DNA from: Cichorium intybus
Lineage: Eukaryota > Streptophyta > Magnoliopsida > Asterales > Asteraceae
Assembly (NCBI GenBank): GCA_023525715.1
Contig: CM042012.1
Span: 41,397,528 to 41,461,527, forward strand
DNA: 64,000 bases
Direction of reading: 5' to 3'
In this document: positions 48,913-61,424 of the stretch, one piece after another
Numbering within the stretch: the stretch's first letter is position 1
Layout: each line of letters starts with the position of its first letter
Position numbers and translations under genes: made by a program
The notes under the pieces: model-generated
Told to the model about the DNA's origin: nothing
The model's database searches: none
The model's input: only the letters and a program-made list of their open reading frames with translations

Positions 48913-49908
48913 TGTACCTTTTTCTTTCTTTCTTATTTTTATTATTTTTTGAAATATATGTATAAACTTATGACACTTTTTTCTGTATATTTTGTGTTTA
49001 TATTTTTGTATGTTTGCTTTTAATGTGTTTGTTAAGTGATGCATGATATACCAATTTGGGAAGGAGTTGTCTCAGACAAGTGTGGGGTCACCGTACCCCC
49101 TCCACTTGTCTCGACCACCGGCGTGTTCACTGTAGCGCTACAACTCCAGAATACGAAATCAAGGATCCATTTGTACGCATTATACCTGTGATATTGAGCA
49201 CCAAGCATTCTATCGTCCAAAAGGGGTAACTCTTCCTCCCTTGTTTTGAAATAATTTTGTACAACGGGGACGTTGTACGGTTTTAAGTGTGGGGTGTGGA
49301 CGGTCGAAAGAGATTTTTTTTGAAATCTTTGCAGAAATGATCGATTTTTCAAATTTTTAGCAATATTTTTCAAAATTTTTAATAAATTGCAATTTTGAAG
49401 TGAATGGTTTGTGATTGTGATAGCAGTAGTATTTTTCAATTAGTTGTGATCATGCTATTAGTTAGTCAAATAAGTTGAGTTTTACGAGTTTAGAAGATTG
49501 AGCTGTTTTAAGATTGGAATTTAGGAAGGAAAAGTCAATCTGTGGCCTTTGTTGTTCGAGCCGGTAGGTCTAAAATGGGTGGGCCTTATGCACCTTACCA
49601 CCTAAGATCGTCTGGTCTGTGATGGTATTTCTGAAAGCTCGCTACACGGACAACATCGAAAGTCATGGACAATTCCTTAATGGCCTTTAGAATCTGAACG
49701 AGTAACTACTTCATTGTGGACAGAAAGTTTGTAATCAAGGGTTCTCTAGAAAGCCATGAATTCCAAAGAACAATTCAATTATGTTTTCACGAACTATTCC
49801 ATTCTAACTCAAAGAGCAATAAACTTTGAAACTAAACACAGTCAAAAATTGTTTGATTCTCTATTATAATTTGTTAAAAACTCTCTTGCTTGGGGACAAG
49901 CAAGGCAC
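48913..49908 (+). other. 3' non-coding region of Athila-like element
   Basis: No frame. Two further polypurine-like words, AAGTGTGGGGTC (49079-49090) and AAGTGTGGGGTGTGGA (49285-49300). The part 49500-49790 is well conserved in reverse at 62460-62760 and 19900-20190. Confidence 0.5.
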
Positions 49909-49922
49909 AAGTGTGGGGTGTT
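49909..49922 (+). promoter_or_regulatory. polypurine tract
   Basis: AAGTGTGGGGTGTT next to the LTR start TGACAACG. Confidence 0.7.
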
Positions 49923-51022
49923 TGACAACGCCTAGTGATATCAGGTATTTTAGGCGTTGTTGAGCCCTGTTCTTGATAAAATTATATCAAATATGTCTGG
50001 GTATTCTCACTTTTCGTGCCAGGACTTGTCTAGAGAAAAAGAGTAAAAACAGGGACTAAAGGTGTACAAAAGGAAAAAGTATGGAAAGAATGGAAAATCA
50101 AGAGAACTCGTACGCGCGCCGCGGATCTATGATCTGCGCGATGCGGGCTTAAGGCGGTGGAACACATTTAAATTCCGAAGAAACAGGGAAAGATAAGTAC
50201 GCGCGCCGCGGATTTCACTTCTGCGTGGCGCGGTTGCGGGAAATTTGCAAGTATAAATAGACTCATTTCCAGCCGAAAACCCTAGCAAAGACCCGGGTGT
50301 AAAATCGACCTTGAAGCTCTTTGACTCCAGGATTTCATTTCAGAAGACTCTCAATTGGTATTTTATGATTTTTGATTTAATTTCCTTTTTAGTAGCAAGT
50401 AGTTTTGTAGCTAAAGTCTTTGGGAGTGTCAACCACTGACTTTGAGCTCTTAGGTTTCTGTTTAGAAACATTTGGTTACTGATTCTGTATTTGGAATTCG
50501 GATTTGGTGATTGGAATCATTAGGTTACATTTTATGTTAACATTTCGGTGTTTTTGGATGATTGTGTTTGATTGTTTGTGTTGAATTGTGTTTGGACCTT
50601 ATTGGGACTTTTTTCCTTGGTTGAATTCAGTAACTAATTAGGTTATTTGGTAAGCATTAAACCTTGGCTAATAACTGTTCAATAGGACTTCAGTTAGTAG
50701 CTAGTTTATGCTTTGCTCGGTTTTGCTAGTTTGGATACCTTTGATTGCTTCTGATTCAGAGATGTACTTCTGATTTCAGAAAGTGACTAGGTCATTTGGA
50801 CATAGCTTAGCTTGGCTTTGGTGTTTGATTATTGTTTCAATTGCTAGTGATTAGGAAAATAGAAACCAGATCCTCCGACTATAGCTGTGACACTATTAGT
50901 TGGTAATCTCTCATCTAATCTAACCACGAAGCTCCTGTGGATCGACCCTGACTACCGCTATACTAGTGTGTGTGTTAGGTTTTCTCTTATTTTTGACCGC
51001 ACGACGACCTCTGCGCGTGTCA
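49923..51022 (+). repeat. 3' LTR of Athila-like element
   Basis: 1100 bp, about 98.7 per cent identical to the 5' LTR by my count. Intact TATA box TATAAATA at 50252-50259, about 20 bp after a GC doublet (50200-50232). Followed by TTCAT. Confidence 0.9.
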
Positions 51023-51027
51023 TTCAT

Positions 51028-51459
51028 ATTGTCGAAAGGACACAATATATGGTATGTGTTTACTTCTTGAAGACTAAGGGAGTTTGACAACATCTGAATC
51101 ATTCAGATCAGAGCAATTCATATGCTCTGAATGAAAACATCTTGTGTTTTTAAACATGACTGTGTTGAATTACCATTTTACTCTTTTGTAAAAACATTAC
51201 CATTTTACCAACGTAAAATTGACAACAAATCAGCCACATGTATTTTTAAAGGATCAGAACTTTAAAGTAATAATAAATACCAACATGTCACCTAAAAATA
51301 AAGAAATTCACCCACTTCTGCTTATAATAGCAATGCATTTTCTGTTACACATATAATAAAAATATACATTATAAACATAATTGTAATACGATGACAGAGT
51401 CTCATACACTGCACATGTTTCATGTGCCCATCACTTGATACATCTAGCAAAAATGAACC
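51028..51459. other. intergenic sequence
   Basis: Continues the sequence cut at 44574. Short frames only; an inverted pair CTGAATcATTCAG lies near 51100. Nothing else recognised. Confidence 0.4.
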
Positions 51460-52681
51460 ATAAAAAAGGGTTATTTACAGAAAAGTCCCGATATTTTGGG
51501 GAAATTAACGAAAAAGTCCTAAAATATTTTTTTTGAATAGAAAAGCCCAAGAAAGTAGAAAAATTATTTAATTTAACCCTTTTTTTACCGGCTACCGGTA
51601 AAAGGGCTAAACTGAATAAATTTACCAGTTTTCTGGGCTTTTCTGTCAAAAAATTATTTTGGGACTTTTTCGTTAATTTCTCTAAAGTATCAGTTTTGGT
51701 CCTTCACAATTTTGGTCCTTAACAATTTTAGTCCCTAATAGTTAATCCTTTACAGTTTTGGTCCTTAACAACTTTGGTCCTTTACGGTTTTGGTCATTAA
51801 CAATTTGTTCCTCCATAGTTTGGTTCTTCACAGTTTTGGTCCTTTATAATTTTAGTCCTTAACAGTTTTGGTCCTTCGTAGTTTTGCTCCTTAATCCTTA
51901 ATTTTTTTCCAAACTATAGGAAGGGATAAAAATTTTAGAAAGTCATGGAGAGGTTATGTGACACAAACGATGTTCTTATGCAGGCCCTATGTACTCAAGA
52001 AAATCGTGGGCATGTACGTGGGATGGGAAAATATGTAACCCCGCACCAATTTTTTTTTTTGGCCAAGACCATTAAGCACTACATAGACAATGAGAAAAAA
52101 AGTATTGGTGCGGGGTTACATATTTTCTCATCCCACGTACATGCCCACGGTTTTCTTGAGTACCTAGGGCCTGCGTAAAAATATCGTTTGTCCCACATAT
52201 AACATCTCATTGACTTTTTGAATTTTTTAGCCCTTCTTATAGTTGGGACAAAATTAAGGTTTAGGGACCAAAACTGTTAAGGATTAAGTTGTTAAGGACC
52301 AAAACTGTTAAGGACCAAAACTATGAAGGACCAAACCATGAAGGACCATAACTGTGAAGGACCAAAGTTGTTAAGGACCAAAATTGTGAAGGATTAACTA
52401 TTAGGGACTAAAAGTGTTAATAACCAAAATTGTGAATGACCAAAACTGATATTTTGGAGAAATTAACAAAAAAGTCCCAAAATAATTTATTGACAGAAAA
52501 GCCCAGAAAACTGGTAAAATTATTCAGTTTAGCCCTTTTCTGCCGATAGCCGGTAAAAAAAGGGCTAAATTGAATAATTTTACCGGTTTTCTTGGCTTTT
52601 CTATTCAAAAAAAATATTTTGGGACTTTTTCGTTAATTTCCCCAAAATATCGGGACTTTTCTGTAAATAATCCATAAAAAA
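51460..52681. mobile_element. 1.2 kb foldback element with 8-bp target duplication
   Basis: The element proper is 51468-52673. ATAAAAAA flanks it on both sides (51460-51467, 52674-52681). The ends GGGTTATTTACAG and CTGTAAATAATCC are inverted, and the inverted symmetry continues for about 590 bp on each side to a loop of about 33 nt at 52061-52093. The outer 220 bp of each arm is itself palindromic around ACCGG(C/T).ACCGGT (near 51597 and 52550). The middle of each arm is made of repeats of TTTTGGTCCTTAAC. No coding capacity. The 8-9 bp duplication fits hAT or Mutator-type foldback elements. Confidence 0.8.
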
Positions 52682-54415
52682 ATTACTCTTTGCCATTATA
52701 CATGTAACATGATTGTATGCCATATTTTGATCACATATTAGATAACTACAATTTGATTTCATATACATAGTAAGACTTTCAAAACTTTTGTGAAACACGT
52801 TGAACTGGACGCATAGACAATATATGAGGTGCCTAAAGGACGTGAAAAATCGTCGAAATTAAAATACATATTTAGTAACAGTGTTAACAATTAACATAAT
52901 ATCAAAGTAAAGGAAGTTATTAATAATGTATATATTGTATAGAACAAAAAATAGAAAATCATGGAGGTAAAACACGTTATGATGATCACCAATTTCTTTC
53001 TTTTCCCGTCCAACGGAATAAACTCAAAAATTGAATTGTGCGTCACTGATGATCGTAAATTAGATATTTCAAGCAGCGAGAAATATCAAGAAACCCATAG
53101 GAAATCAGGATGCAAAGACCGATAACTGATGTTTTTGGTGGTATGAGAGGGTTGTGTGATGTCGGAGATAGAGCCGAGCGACGTTGTGCGATGTTGTAGA
53201 CAACAATTTCATCGGAGGAGTTTGAGGGTTTGCTGGTCGGCGGCTGCTTGTATGAGATGGTTAGGCGAGAAGAGAAGAAGAGGGAAGGCAGTAGCCAATG
53301 TGAAGGCAGTCGTCGGAAGTCGGGGGTGAGTCGTGTTATTGGGTTGGCCGACGATTGGGTGGGAAGACGTGATGTGTTGGCTGAAAGAAAAAAAAGGAAG
53401 AAAGAGAGATTAGGTTAATAGGTAATGGTGGTATATTTTTCATTCAGATTTCATTTTTTCTTTATGGTTTAAATGCCCGTTAAGAGGCTTTGATCTATTC
53501 AGACGTATTATTTTTACGAAACAAACGGGCTTAATCATAGTATATATCGGGTTTTCCGTGTTAAAAGAAAAGAAAAACAAAGATCGGGTGGATTTCACCA
53601 AAACCATTTATAAATCAGTATAATACGCAAGGTTGTATATATGCATGCTCTTCATCGATGTTCTTTATATTTTTCTTAGTTACTAGATTAAGGGATCAAA
53701 ATACATTAACAGTGGACAAAAAATAAGCATGGTGCTTTCATATTGATACAAATTACAACAAGTGAAAAATAAAAGATAAATAAAAAATATAGGTATTATA
53801 TATATGTTTAGTAAATATTTAATAAATGTTAATTTGTCCTATTATGTACTAAAAATGGCTTATTCAACGGTATAGGTGTCTAATAAAAGTTAGCTATGAT
53901 AAATATTGAAGTCGTATCAAAATGAAATAATTGAATTCGTTGCAAACAGATATTTTTAATACATAATAAAAAATTTATGTATATTCGATGTCAGAAATTC
54001 AATCATTTTATAATACATATATAATGCATTTATTATAATAGCTCATGATAGAAAACATCAATGTTTCATTGTTCTTGTTATAAAACTTTAAATATATAAC
54101 ATCAATCGTTTATTTCCATTTATACATGGTTAAGAAATAAGAATGTATTTCTTTAAGACAACGTTTATTACCAAACCTGGAACTCACTTCTTTCCGATAA
54201 GTTTGACCAGATTATTGGAGAATGATTTAATCTGTATTACTGTATATCTTTCATTGAATCGATATATTTTTACGATGCAACTGTGCTGCATTTTATATGT
54301 ATCTCATCAGCTTGTCTACAAAAAGGTTTAAGCCAAGAGAAAAATGCAATCACTCTTTTTCAATTTAAGAGGAATACATATATTTGGGTATATATACGTA
54401 TTACGCACACTAGAC
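52682..54415. other. intergenic sequence downstream of CBF gene
   Basis: AT-rich, without a recognisable gene. A short GC-richer patch at 53100-53420 has a plus frame of 62 codons rich in Arg, Lys and Glu that I cannot support as a gene. Confidence 0.4.
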
Positions 54416-55078
54416 TTAGAAGCTCCATAAAGACTCGTCACCACTAAATTCCATGCTATCCCCGTAATTCTCATACCCCACCGCCTGAGGAGGCGCTACC
54501 ATCAGTCCCTCGGCCATGCTGGCAAAAAATCCGGGCATCTGGAAAATATCCTCTTCATCAACGTAAAACTGAATCTCCGGCAACTCCTCCGTTTCCAAAA
54601 TCTCCTCCGTATCGTCCGTGTGTCTGAAAGCCTCCGCCGCTTCTGCTGCGGCCTTTTGTATGGCATGTATATTGTTAGACTCAGGGACCGGCAACCGCCA
54701 CACGGAGTCGGCAAAATTCAAACACGCCGATCGCCCCCTGAAGGCGTAAGCCGCCACGTCATGTGCCCTGGCTGCCATTTCAGCAGTGGGATGTGTGCCT
54801 AGCCACACCCTCGACTTCGTATTGGGCTCTCTCACCTCACAAACCCACTTTCCGTTATCCCTCATCCTCACTCCCCGGTACACCGGGTGTCGAGTCTCCC
54901 GAAACTTCTTTCTTCCGGCTCTCTTTTTTGGGTTTAGTGAAGCCAATTTGACATCTGGTTCAGCAGCCGCACCCCCGACGTTTCCTCTTCCGCAATCTGA
55001 GGTAAAAAAGGACGATGAGGGAACATTTTCCGATGACAGTGCAGGAAATGGGATATATGATTCGATGAAGGCTTCCAT
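54416..55078 (-). CDS. DREB1: CBF/DREB1-type AP2/ERF transcription factor
   Basis: DNA-binding activator of the cold and drought response; CBF/DREB1 proteins bind the CRT/DRE element (core CCGAC) in the nucleus. 220 residues, one exon, no break. An AP2 domain at residues 67-124 contains YRGVR, WVCEVREP and WLGTHPTAEMAARAHD; Val79 and Glu84 are the DREB-type specificity residues. Both CBF signatures flank it: KKRAGRKKFRETRHP (51-65) and DSVWR (124-128; usually DSAWR). The C-terminus is acidic and ends LWSF, close to the usual LWSY. Typical CBF length is 210-240, so it is full size. The ATG at 55076-55078 gives the expected MEAF-type short N-terminus. No intron, as in other CBFs. Confidence 0.95.
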   Translation of the reverse strand: MEAFIESYIPFPALSSENVPSSSFFTSDCGRGNVGGAAAEPDVKLASLNPKKRAGRKKFRETRHPVYRGVRMRDNGKWVCEVREPNTKSRVWLGTHPTAEMAARAHDVAAYAFRGRSACLNFADSVWRLPVPESNNIHAIQKAAAEAAEAFRHTDDTEEILETEELPEIQFYVDEEDIFQMPGFFASMAEGLMVAPPQAVGYENYGDSMEFSGDESLWSF

Positions 55079-55212
55079 ATGTTGGTAGTACTGTTTGCAA
55101 GTTATGAGTGAATTTACGGTTCGTAGGTAGTTTTGCCAAGTTATGACTTATGAGTTATGAGTGAACTTATTGTTTGTGAGTGACTTTAAGTGATTAATAT
55201 GCCAATGGCGAT

Positions 55213-55225
55213 GTATATATAGTCA
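55213..55225 (-). promoter_or_regulatory. CBF gene TATA box
   Basis: Minus-strand ACTATATATACAT about 135 bp before the ATG. The leader between them contains repeats of GTTATGAGTGAA (near 55100-55180). Confidence 0.6.
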
Positions 55226-55738
55226 TTTGTAGAGCGTCTGGTGGGGTTACAGCAACTAAATGAGCTGGGAGATTGCGTGGTGGAGGAAGAAGGCTTAACC
55301 AATGGCTTTATTATTATTTTTAACGCGTGATATTTTGCGGAGTAACTTGGAAACTGTCCCTATAGTATTGCGTAATTTACAGCTTCAGTCCAATAGATTC
55401 AAATGTTGTAGCTGAAGTACATAATGGTTTTGTATAACAATCACGTCTAATTAAGTTCATATACATTGTAACAATCACGAAACTGACGGTTTTTATTATT
55501 TACTAGATAAATACGCGTGTATTGCGTAGAATAAAATGATATAGTTAGATTAATTTATACGTATTGAAAATAATAATGTTATTAACATTAACTATAAAAT
55601 AATAACTCTTGTACTAAGTTTATAGATAAAATTTTAATTAATTTTTCAACTATACTATGAGATATACATCTATCAAGATCATAACATTCAATAGTCTTTA
55701 CCCGCGGTTTACATATAAATAAAACTAAACATGATTTT
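55226..55738 (-). promoter_or_regulatory. CBF upstream region with CGCG-type words
   Basis: ACGCGT at 55323-55328, about 100 bp upstream of the TATA box, and again at 55513-55518. ACGCGT fits the vCGCGb site of CAMTA factors, which are known to drive cold induction of CBF genes. The second site lies in a CTAGataaATACGCgtgtattGCGTA context that may be a TE end, so it is weaker. Functional use is inference. Confidence 0.35.
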
Positions 55739-58700
55739 TGTGAGACCCGTTTTATGCTCGAGATGTTGTACAAGTAAGCTTTATACTTTTTAGTTAAGTG
55801 TTAATTGATTTGAGTTGTTATGTGTGGAAATATGGCAATTTTCTTTTGTTTGTTCGGTGTTTGAGTAGATTTCAACGGTAGGGAGTAGTAGAAGTTCTTT
55901 TTATGTGTTAGTTATGTGTTTAAACCTGTTGTGGCAAAGTTGTAGCATTTGAAAATGCTTAAACAAGAAATTGGTGAAAATTGGGCATTACAGGCGGCAT
56001 AGCGCCGCTATCTCTAGTGTATAGCGCCGCTATCTGAAAGTACGTTGGCTTTTTAGATTTAGGGATATCGACGTTATCTTTGTAGATAGCGATGCTATGG
56101 TCGCGAAGTCAGACTTAGCTTTTAGTCTGTAAGCCTGTTTTGCGAGTAAAAAACACACCCAAACATATCTCAATGGCGATTTAGCCTTGCTATCACGAAA
56201 TTGATCAAGGAAATGGAGGGGGAAGCTAAGGGACTTGAATTTAACATCAAGGAAGTGATCTAAGCTACTAAATCAACATGGTAAGTTGATTTTTGAAGAA
56301 ATTGGGGGGTTTGAAACCCTAAGTGTCATAATTCGAGAAATTGAGTAGTTTTATGATATATGATGTTGATAATTGGTTGTAGTACGCTTTCTTGAGCCCT
56401 TAGTGTATAATTTTTTTAGTTTTTATGGCTGAATGCATGCAGACCCGAACCCTAGCTGTTCAGGACAGATAGTAACGTTATATTAGGGCTCACAATGCTA
56501 AGTGGATAGCGACGCAATCCTTAGAGATAGCGCCATTATGTGCTGTTGACAGATTGCTTGCATCTTTTGTTTGGCTTGATATTTTGGTCAAACTTTATTG
56601 GGATGTTTGAGGGTGATTGAGATTTGATATGTGATGTTGTACCACACCTAACACTTATAGGAAGGAGGCTGACACGAGGGGCTCAAGAGTGACACGTTCT
56701 GGCCCAAACCCGGGTGAGTAGTTATACAAATGACTTATAATGTGATTTGTGATGCGAATGAATTGTAAATTGTTATAATTGGTTGAGATAGCCAAAGTGT
56801 ATGACTTACAGAGTGACTACGAGTTATTATCTATAAATCGAGTTGTAAGTGTGATTGAGCACACTAATTGACTGAGATAGTCAAAAGAGCAAGCTAAGAA
56901 AAGTTGTAAGTATGTAGCTGTTTGCAAACTAGAACTAACCTTGATGATTTATTGCATAACCACCAAACTACGGTGACTAATCACTAAGCTATTGTAGCTC
57001 ATAAATACTGACTTTGTGTTGCAGGTACTAGTAGCGTGGATAGAGGAAAGAGAGTTGCAGAAGGATAGCTGACTGTGGACTCGATGGACTTTTGATGTTT
57101 CTAGATTTTGGTAAGGGGACAAGAATTATGAAAAATAAGTTTGTATGATTTGTAAGTTGGTAAATAGAAGTTTATCAACATTTTGTATGAGATAAACTTA
57201 AATTTGAATGGTGGGACTATATGATAAGCATTTACTTAGTTTGTCATACTATGATAAAAGCTAGGACAGACATATATAGAGTTCTTATTTGTGGTTAATT
57301 GGTACAAAAGTTCCTAATGAGTTTTTGATATATAAATTCCATAAGAATTGAATGTTTAAGAAATCTAAGGAAAGAAAAGAAGATAGTGGATTCATAGTTA
57401 GACAACCGAACTATAAGAGGCGAGTACATGTATAAATTTTAATGGGTACATAACAAAACAAGATTTTTATATATTCATGTTTTGAATATCAATTGTTTTA
57501 ATTATCAAGTATTTTTTATCTTTAACAAGTTTCAAGAGCATGTCTATAATTCATAGTTTTTCAAAGCATATGGCATGCTAAGTATATTATTGATTTATTC
57601 ACCAATATTTGAAAAAGTCATTTAAGATTTTTTCCAAGTACTTATTAAGTCGTATGAGTTTTTTTTCACTTATTTATTAAGTTACTCAAGTTTTAGTTGA
57701 TCATTTATTAAGGATACCGCTCAAGCTCTAGTAATCATTTATTTATTTCAACAACTGATTTTCTTTAGTAGCCATATATTCATTATTTCACTTGCGTTTT
57801 AGTTGATATTTATGGACTAAGATATTGAATGATCCTCTATTTATCAAGTTATTTGAAATTTTCAGCTAGTAGTTCTTGGTTCAAGTTTTAGGCTTTGGGT
57901 CATTTGCTCATGAAGTCATTGAGTTTTGATCCTCTACTCTTTAAAGTCATTGACTTTTGGTTATGTACATTAGAAGTCTTTTGAAGCTTTGATTATGGAT
58001 TATTGTTTAGATTTGAATGTTGATTACTAATTTTGATTTGAATTTTTGGTAATGAATGCATTCATGTTTCTGTCCGGATTAAACCACCCAAGAATGGGAA
58101 GCTTAAGACTCTACTAAGGTGGTATCCCCGTCGCGAAGTAGAGGTCTCCAGATGCAAAACGTAGTATGATTTAATATGTTTCCTCCTGTTTGGAATGATA
58201 CTAACCTTGGTATATTGGAGGCATTCCAGTTACCTTGGAGGCACACATGTCCCAAATAGATAAGGTATGTCCCTTCTATTTCGGCGGTTGGATATGGGGG
58301 CTCCCGTATCATTTTTAGTTGATTTCATGGTTTTCTATTTTATTAGCTTAATTCTATAAGTATTCCTTCATATCAGTGTGCAACAATTTCAGTTTTCAGC
58401 AATATTTAAAGTATCCATTATGCAAGTTTTTGTATGATTTAAAAGAATCACTTATACAAGTTCAGTAGGAGTTTCAATTTACAGTTACACTAACTTCAGT
58501 TATGAATTATTTATACATATTGTTCGGTCCAAAACCCATGTATCTCATGAGACAATTTGGCATACGTATTTGTATTTGTTTCTCTCAAGAGACAATTTGT
58601 CTTACTTTAACTACGATTATGATGTTAAGTTGTAAACCCCAAATGTTATGTAATGTTTTATAACTAATTTTTTTTGTTTGACCATATTTTGATACATGAT

Positions 58701-58764
58701 TTTAAATCATAACATCCCTCCAACCATAGTTACAAAAATGTATTAAAATAAGTGGGGTGTTACA
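55739..58764 (+). repeat. probable solo gypsy LTR
   Basis: Candidate ends TGTGAGACCCG (55739) and GTGGGGTGTTACA (58764), about 3.0 kb. Paired TAGCGCCGCTA words lie at 55999-56034. A region near 56218-56330 resembles a transcribed leader, with ACATGGTAAGTTGA like a 5' splice site. No primer site, polypurine tract or internal region adjoins, so it would be a solo LTR. The flanks (ATTTT, TTAGC) do not match, so either the left end is misjudged or the copy is rearranged. Confidence 0.4.
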
Positions 58765-61424
58765 TTAGCAGTGTGTTACTCTAGTGAATTCCCAATACAT
58801 GCCTAGAAACAACATGTTCCAGTCTGAAACATAACAATGAGTGGCCGAGCCCATAACACAACAAAGGCATTTATAGGGGGTTTTTATACCCTCTATTACA
58901 ACCACAAGTGCACTGTTTTGATCAAGTAATATCGTAGTAATCACGAGTATCGATCCAATGAACTTTGGGTATCAAGTACCACAATGAGTAATAGCACCTG
59001 ATCCAAGTGTTCTTTATGTACGATTTTATCTCTTTCTAAATCTATGATACATCATATTACTCATCTTGTTTTATCACTTTTATTCCATTAATATTTGAGA
59101 TATTTATTATTCTGCATCTTGCTAGCCACCATGGGTCATAACAGAAATGACGAGTGCTTCACAAAATTTATGTTTAAATGTCATAAACACTTCTTTTTTG
59201 AAATGGCTATTTATTCATGACAATATGGCAATGCTAGAAAGAAACTAGCTAGATACAAGCAAACACAAACAACAAAACAATTACACCACATTAGGACCCT
59301 AAAACTAAACATTCTAGTATAAAGAGAGTTCCTACCTCTACCCAAGATCCAGTTAAAAGATTTAAAGGTACATTTGAAATGATATCATCACAACACCGTG
59401 TAGCTCCATTAAAAATAATTTAGTCTCAAATTCCATAACTCCTATATCAGTGTATGCACCATGCCTTTAATAACATTCTTCCATAATTTGTTTTCGTTTA
59501 AATTATTGATCAACAAGTCCAAATTCTAAAGACCGTTGAGCTAAAAAAATTAACTCTCCACCAGCACCCAATCTTGTAATAGACAACCTTCGTAAATTGA
59601 GAACAAAAAGAGGGGCTCTGTAGACTTTGTGTGTAGTTTACAAAACGTACATAAGACATTATATGTATCCATTCCAAGTGGGTTTATGTTAACCTTAGTC
59701 GGCCCTTTGTCAAGATTAACCTACCATCTAAGGATAGCCACTTTAGTTGACACCAATTTGATATATTTAGTGTGATTTTGGTTAAGATCTATCATGTTAT
59801 TATCAATATTTGATATTAGAGCCTCCGCATTGCATAGTTTAATGAATAGTAGAATAAGGTCGAATGACAAGTTGACATTCAATGTATTAACTCAATCGTA
59901 GTAGGATGTCACCTTGGAGTTTAATGTATATGGAATTTTACATATGTTCTATTGAACTTTGTAGAGTGCAATGCATTGTAGAAAAATGATAAAATTGAAT
60001 GAAAAATGAAAAGATGATATGGAATTCCATTAAAATTTGTAGCCTAACTCTACCTATGTACCTCCCATGATCCTTAGCAGCGACACTGAGTACCTCCCAT
60101 GATCGTCCATAGCCTAACTCCATATGTCTTCCCTATTTGGACGGATCACAACACCTCCAATAAAGATTGGAACTCTTCCTTCTCGACCCCACTTCTGATC
60201 AGCCTCCTCCATGTCCAAACCTAGCATCCGTTACGAATATGGCCGACCACAAACCTACACCTACATTTGAAGAGCCAAAAGTCTATTGTACAAAAATTTA
60301 ATAGGCACATTGCTACACCATTTATCATACCAAAACTAGTCTAAGGCCCATGCCCAACTATTGTTATCAACTCAACCTGATTCATTCCTTCCTAATTTAG
60401 TTGCAAAGCCTCCTCCGTTATCGATTTCCAAACACATCTATGGGCATTTTAAACAAGGTATAGCTTGAAACTCATAGACACCATGTACACACTTCACAAC
60501 CTTATTCCACATGTCTTTCTTGATAAGAAATATCATTTGCATAAGAGGTCTCTATTGCTGGAAAACATGTTCTTGACTCTCAAACCTCATTTATTTTTAT
60601 CCGTCAAGATTTTAGACCACCTAATCTACACCATCCGTTCTCCTTTTTGGGTTCCCCTTAAAAGAGACTTCTAATTAATCTTTAAAGCTTCTTTAAGACA
60701 TCAATTAGAACATTTAATAAGGAGAACAAAGAGTAAATTTTAGTTTTGGTCCCTATGGTTTACCCTTTTTTCACATTAGTCCTAGTTTTCAAATTCCCAC
60801 ATATTTGTCCCTGTGATATACTTTTACTAACAAGTTTAGTCCCTCCCTCCGTTAAGTGCTAACTTTTTATTAAGTGAAGGTAAACTAATTATTTTACTCT
60901 TCATTTAATATTTAATTTATTTTATTTTAAAACTCTATCTCTCTCTCTCATAAACCTTTTGTCGGCAAAGATGAAATTGTGCTCCTCTTCGGTAAACTTA
61001 CTGTCAACAATGACTCCCTTCCGGTGACCTCAAATCACGTCACTCCTTCACTTCCTGCAACGACATCCTATTCACGTCTAGTATCTGATTGCCACACCCT
61101 AGATCTTGTGGCTGCTTGTTTCCAACAAACAAAAAACCCTACACCGACGTCCCTATTCTTCTTCAATTTCATTAATCTCAAATTGGTCAGGACTTAGGGT
61201 TCAAAGCACATGTTTAGCTTTGGTTACCAGTATCTTTTTACTGATTATAATTGGAATCAGGGTTCTGTCTTCTTCTCTTGATTCAGTTTGGGTTTGTCCA
61301 ACTTTGAATGTGAGTGCACATCTTAAAGTCAATGACAAATAAAAAATCAGAATGGGTTGATAGAAGCACATGATTGCAAGTTTTAGTTTTTATGACTTTG
61401 ATATCATTGATCTTGGTTCCCTTA
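58765..61424. other. unrecognised intergenic sequence
   Basis: No supported gene. The phrases TTTTGGTCCCTATGG and TTAGTCCCTCCCTCCGTTAA (60740-60860) resemble a common dispersed plant repeat. A local repeat of TACCTCCCATGATC occurs at 60058 and 60093. A short CT run is at 60941-60951. Confidence 0.35.

Larger units (their letters stand above)
44575..51022 (+). mobile_element. Athila-like non-autonomous gypsy element (complete)
   Basis: 6448 bp with 1100-bp LTRs (TGACAACG...GTGTCA), tRNA-Asp-type primer site, a two-stop acidic ORF, an ORF1-like pseudogene, a polypurine tract and the target duplication TTCAT. I count about 14 LTR differences (1.3 per cent), mostly transitions, so it is young but older than the copia element. 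No protease, RT or integrase is present: it must have moved with proteins of a relative. A second, minus-strand copy starts at 61425. Confidence 0.9.

Noticed and set aside
53230..53418. 62-aa Arg/Glu/Lys-rich frame as a small gene
   Set aside because: Low-complexity composition, no homologue recognised, no promoter signal.
55503..55528. Second Helitron 3' end (CTAG, spacer, TACGC/GCGTA hairpin, minus strand)
   Set aside because: The stem is only 5 bp and no other end or body was recognised. Kept only as a caveat to the promoter motif.
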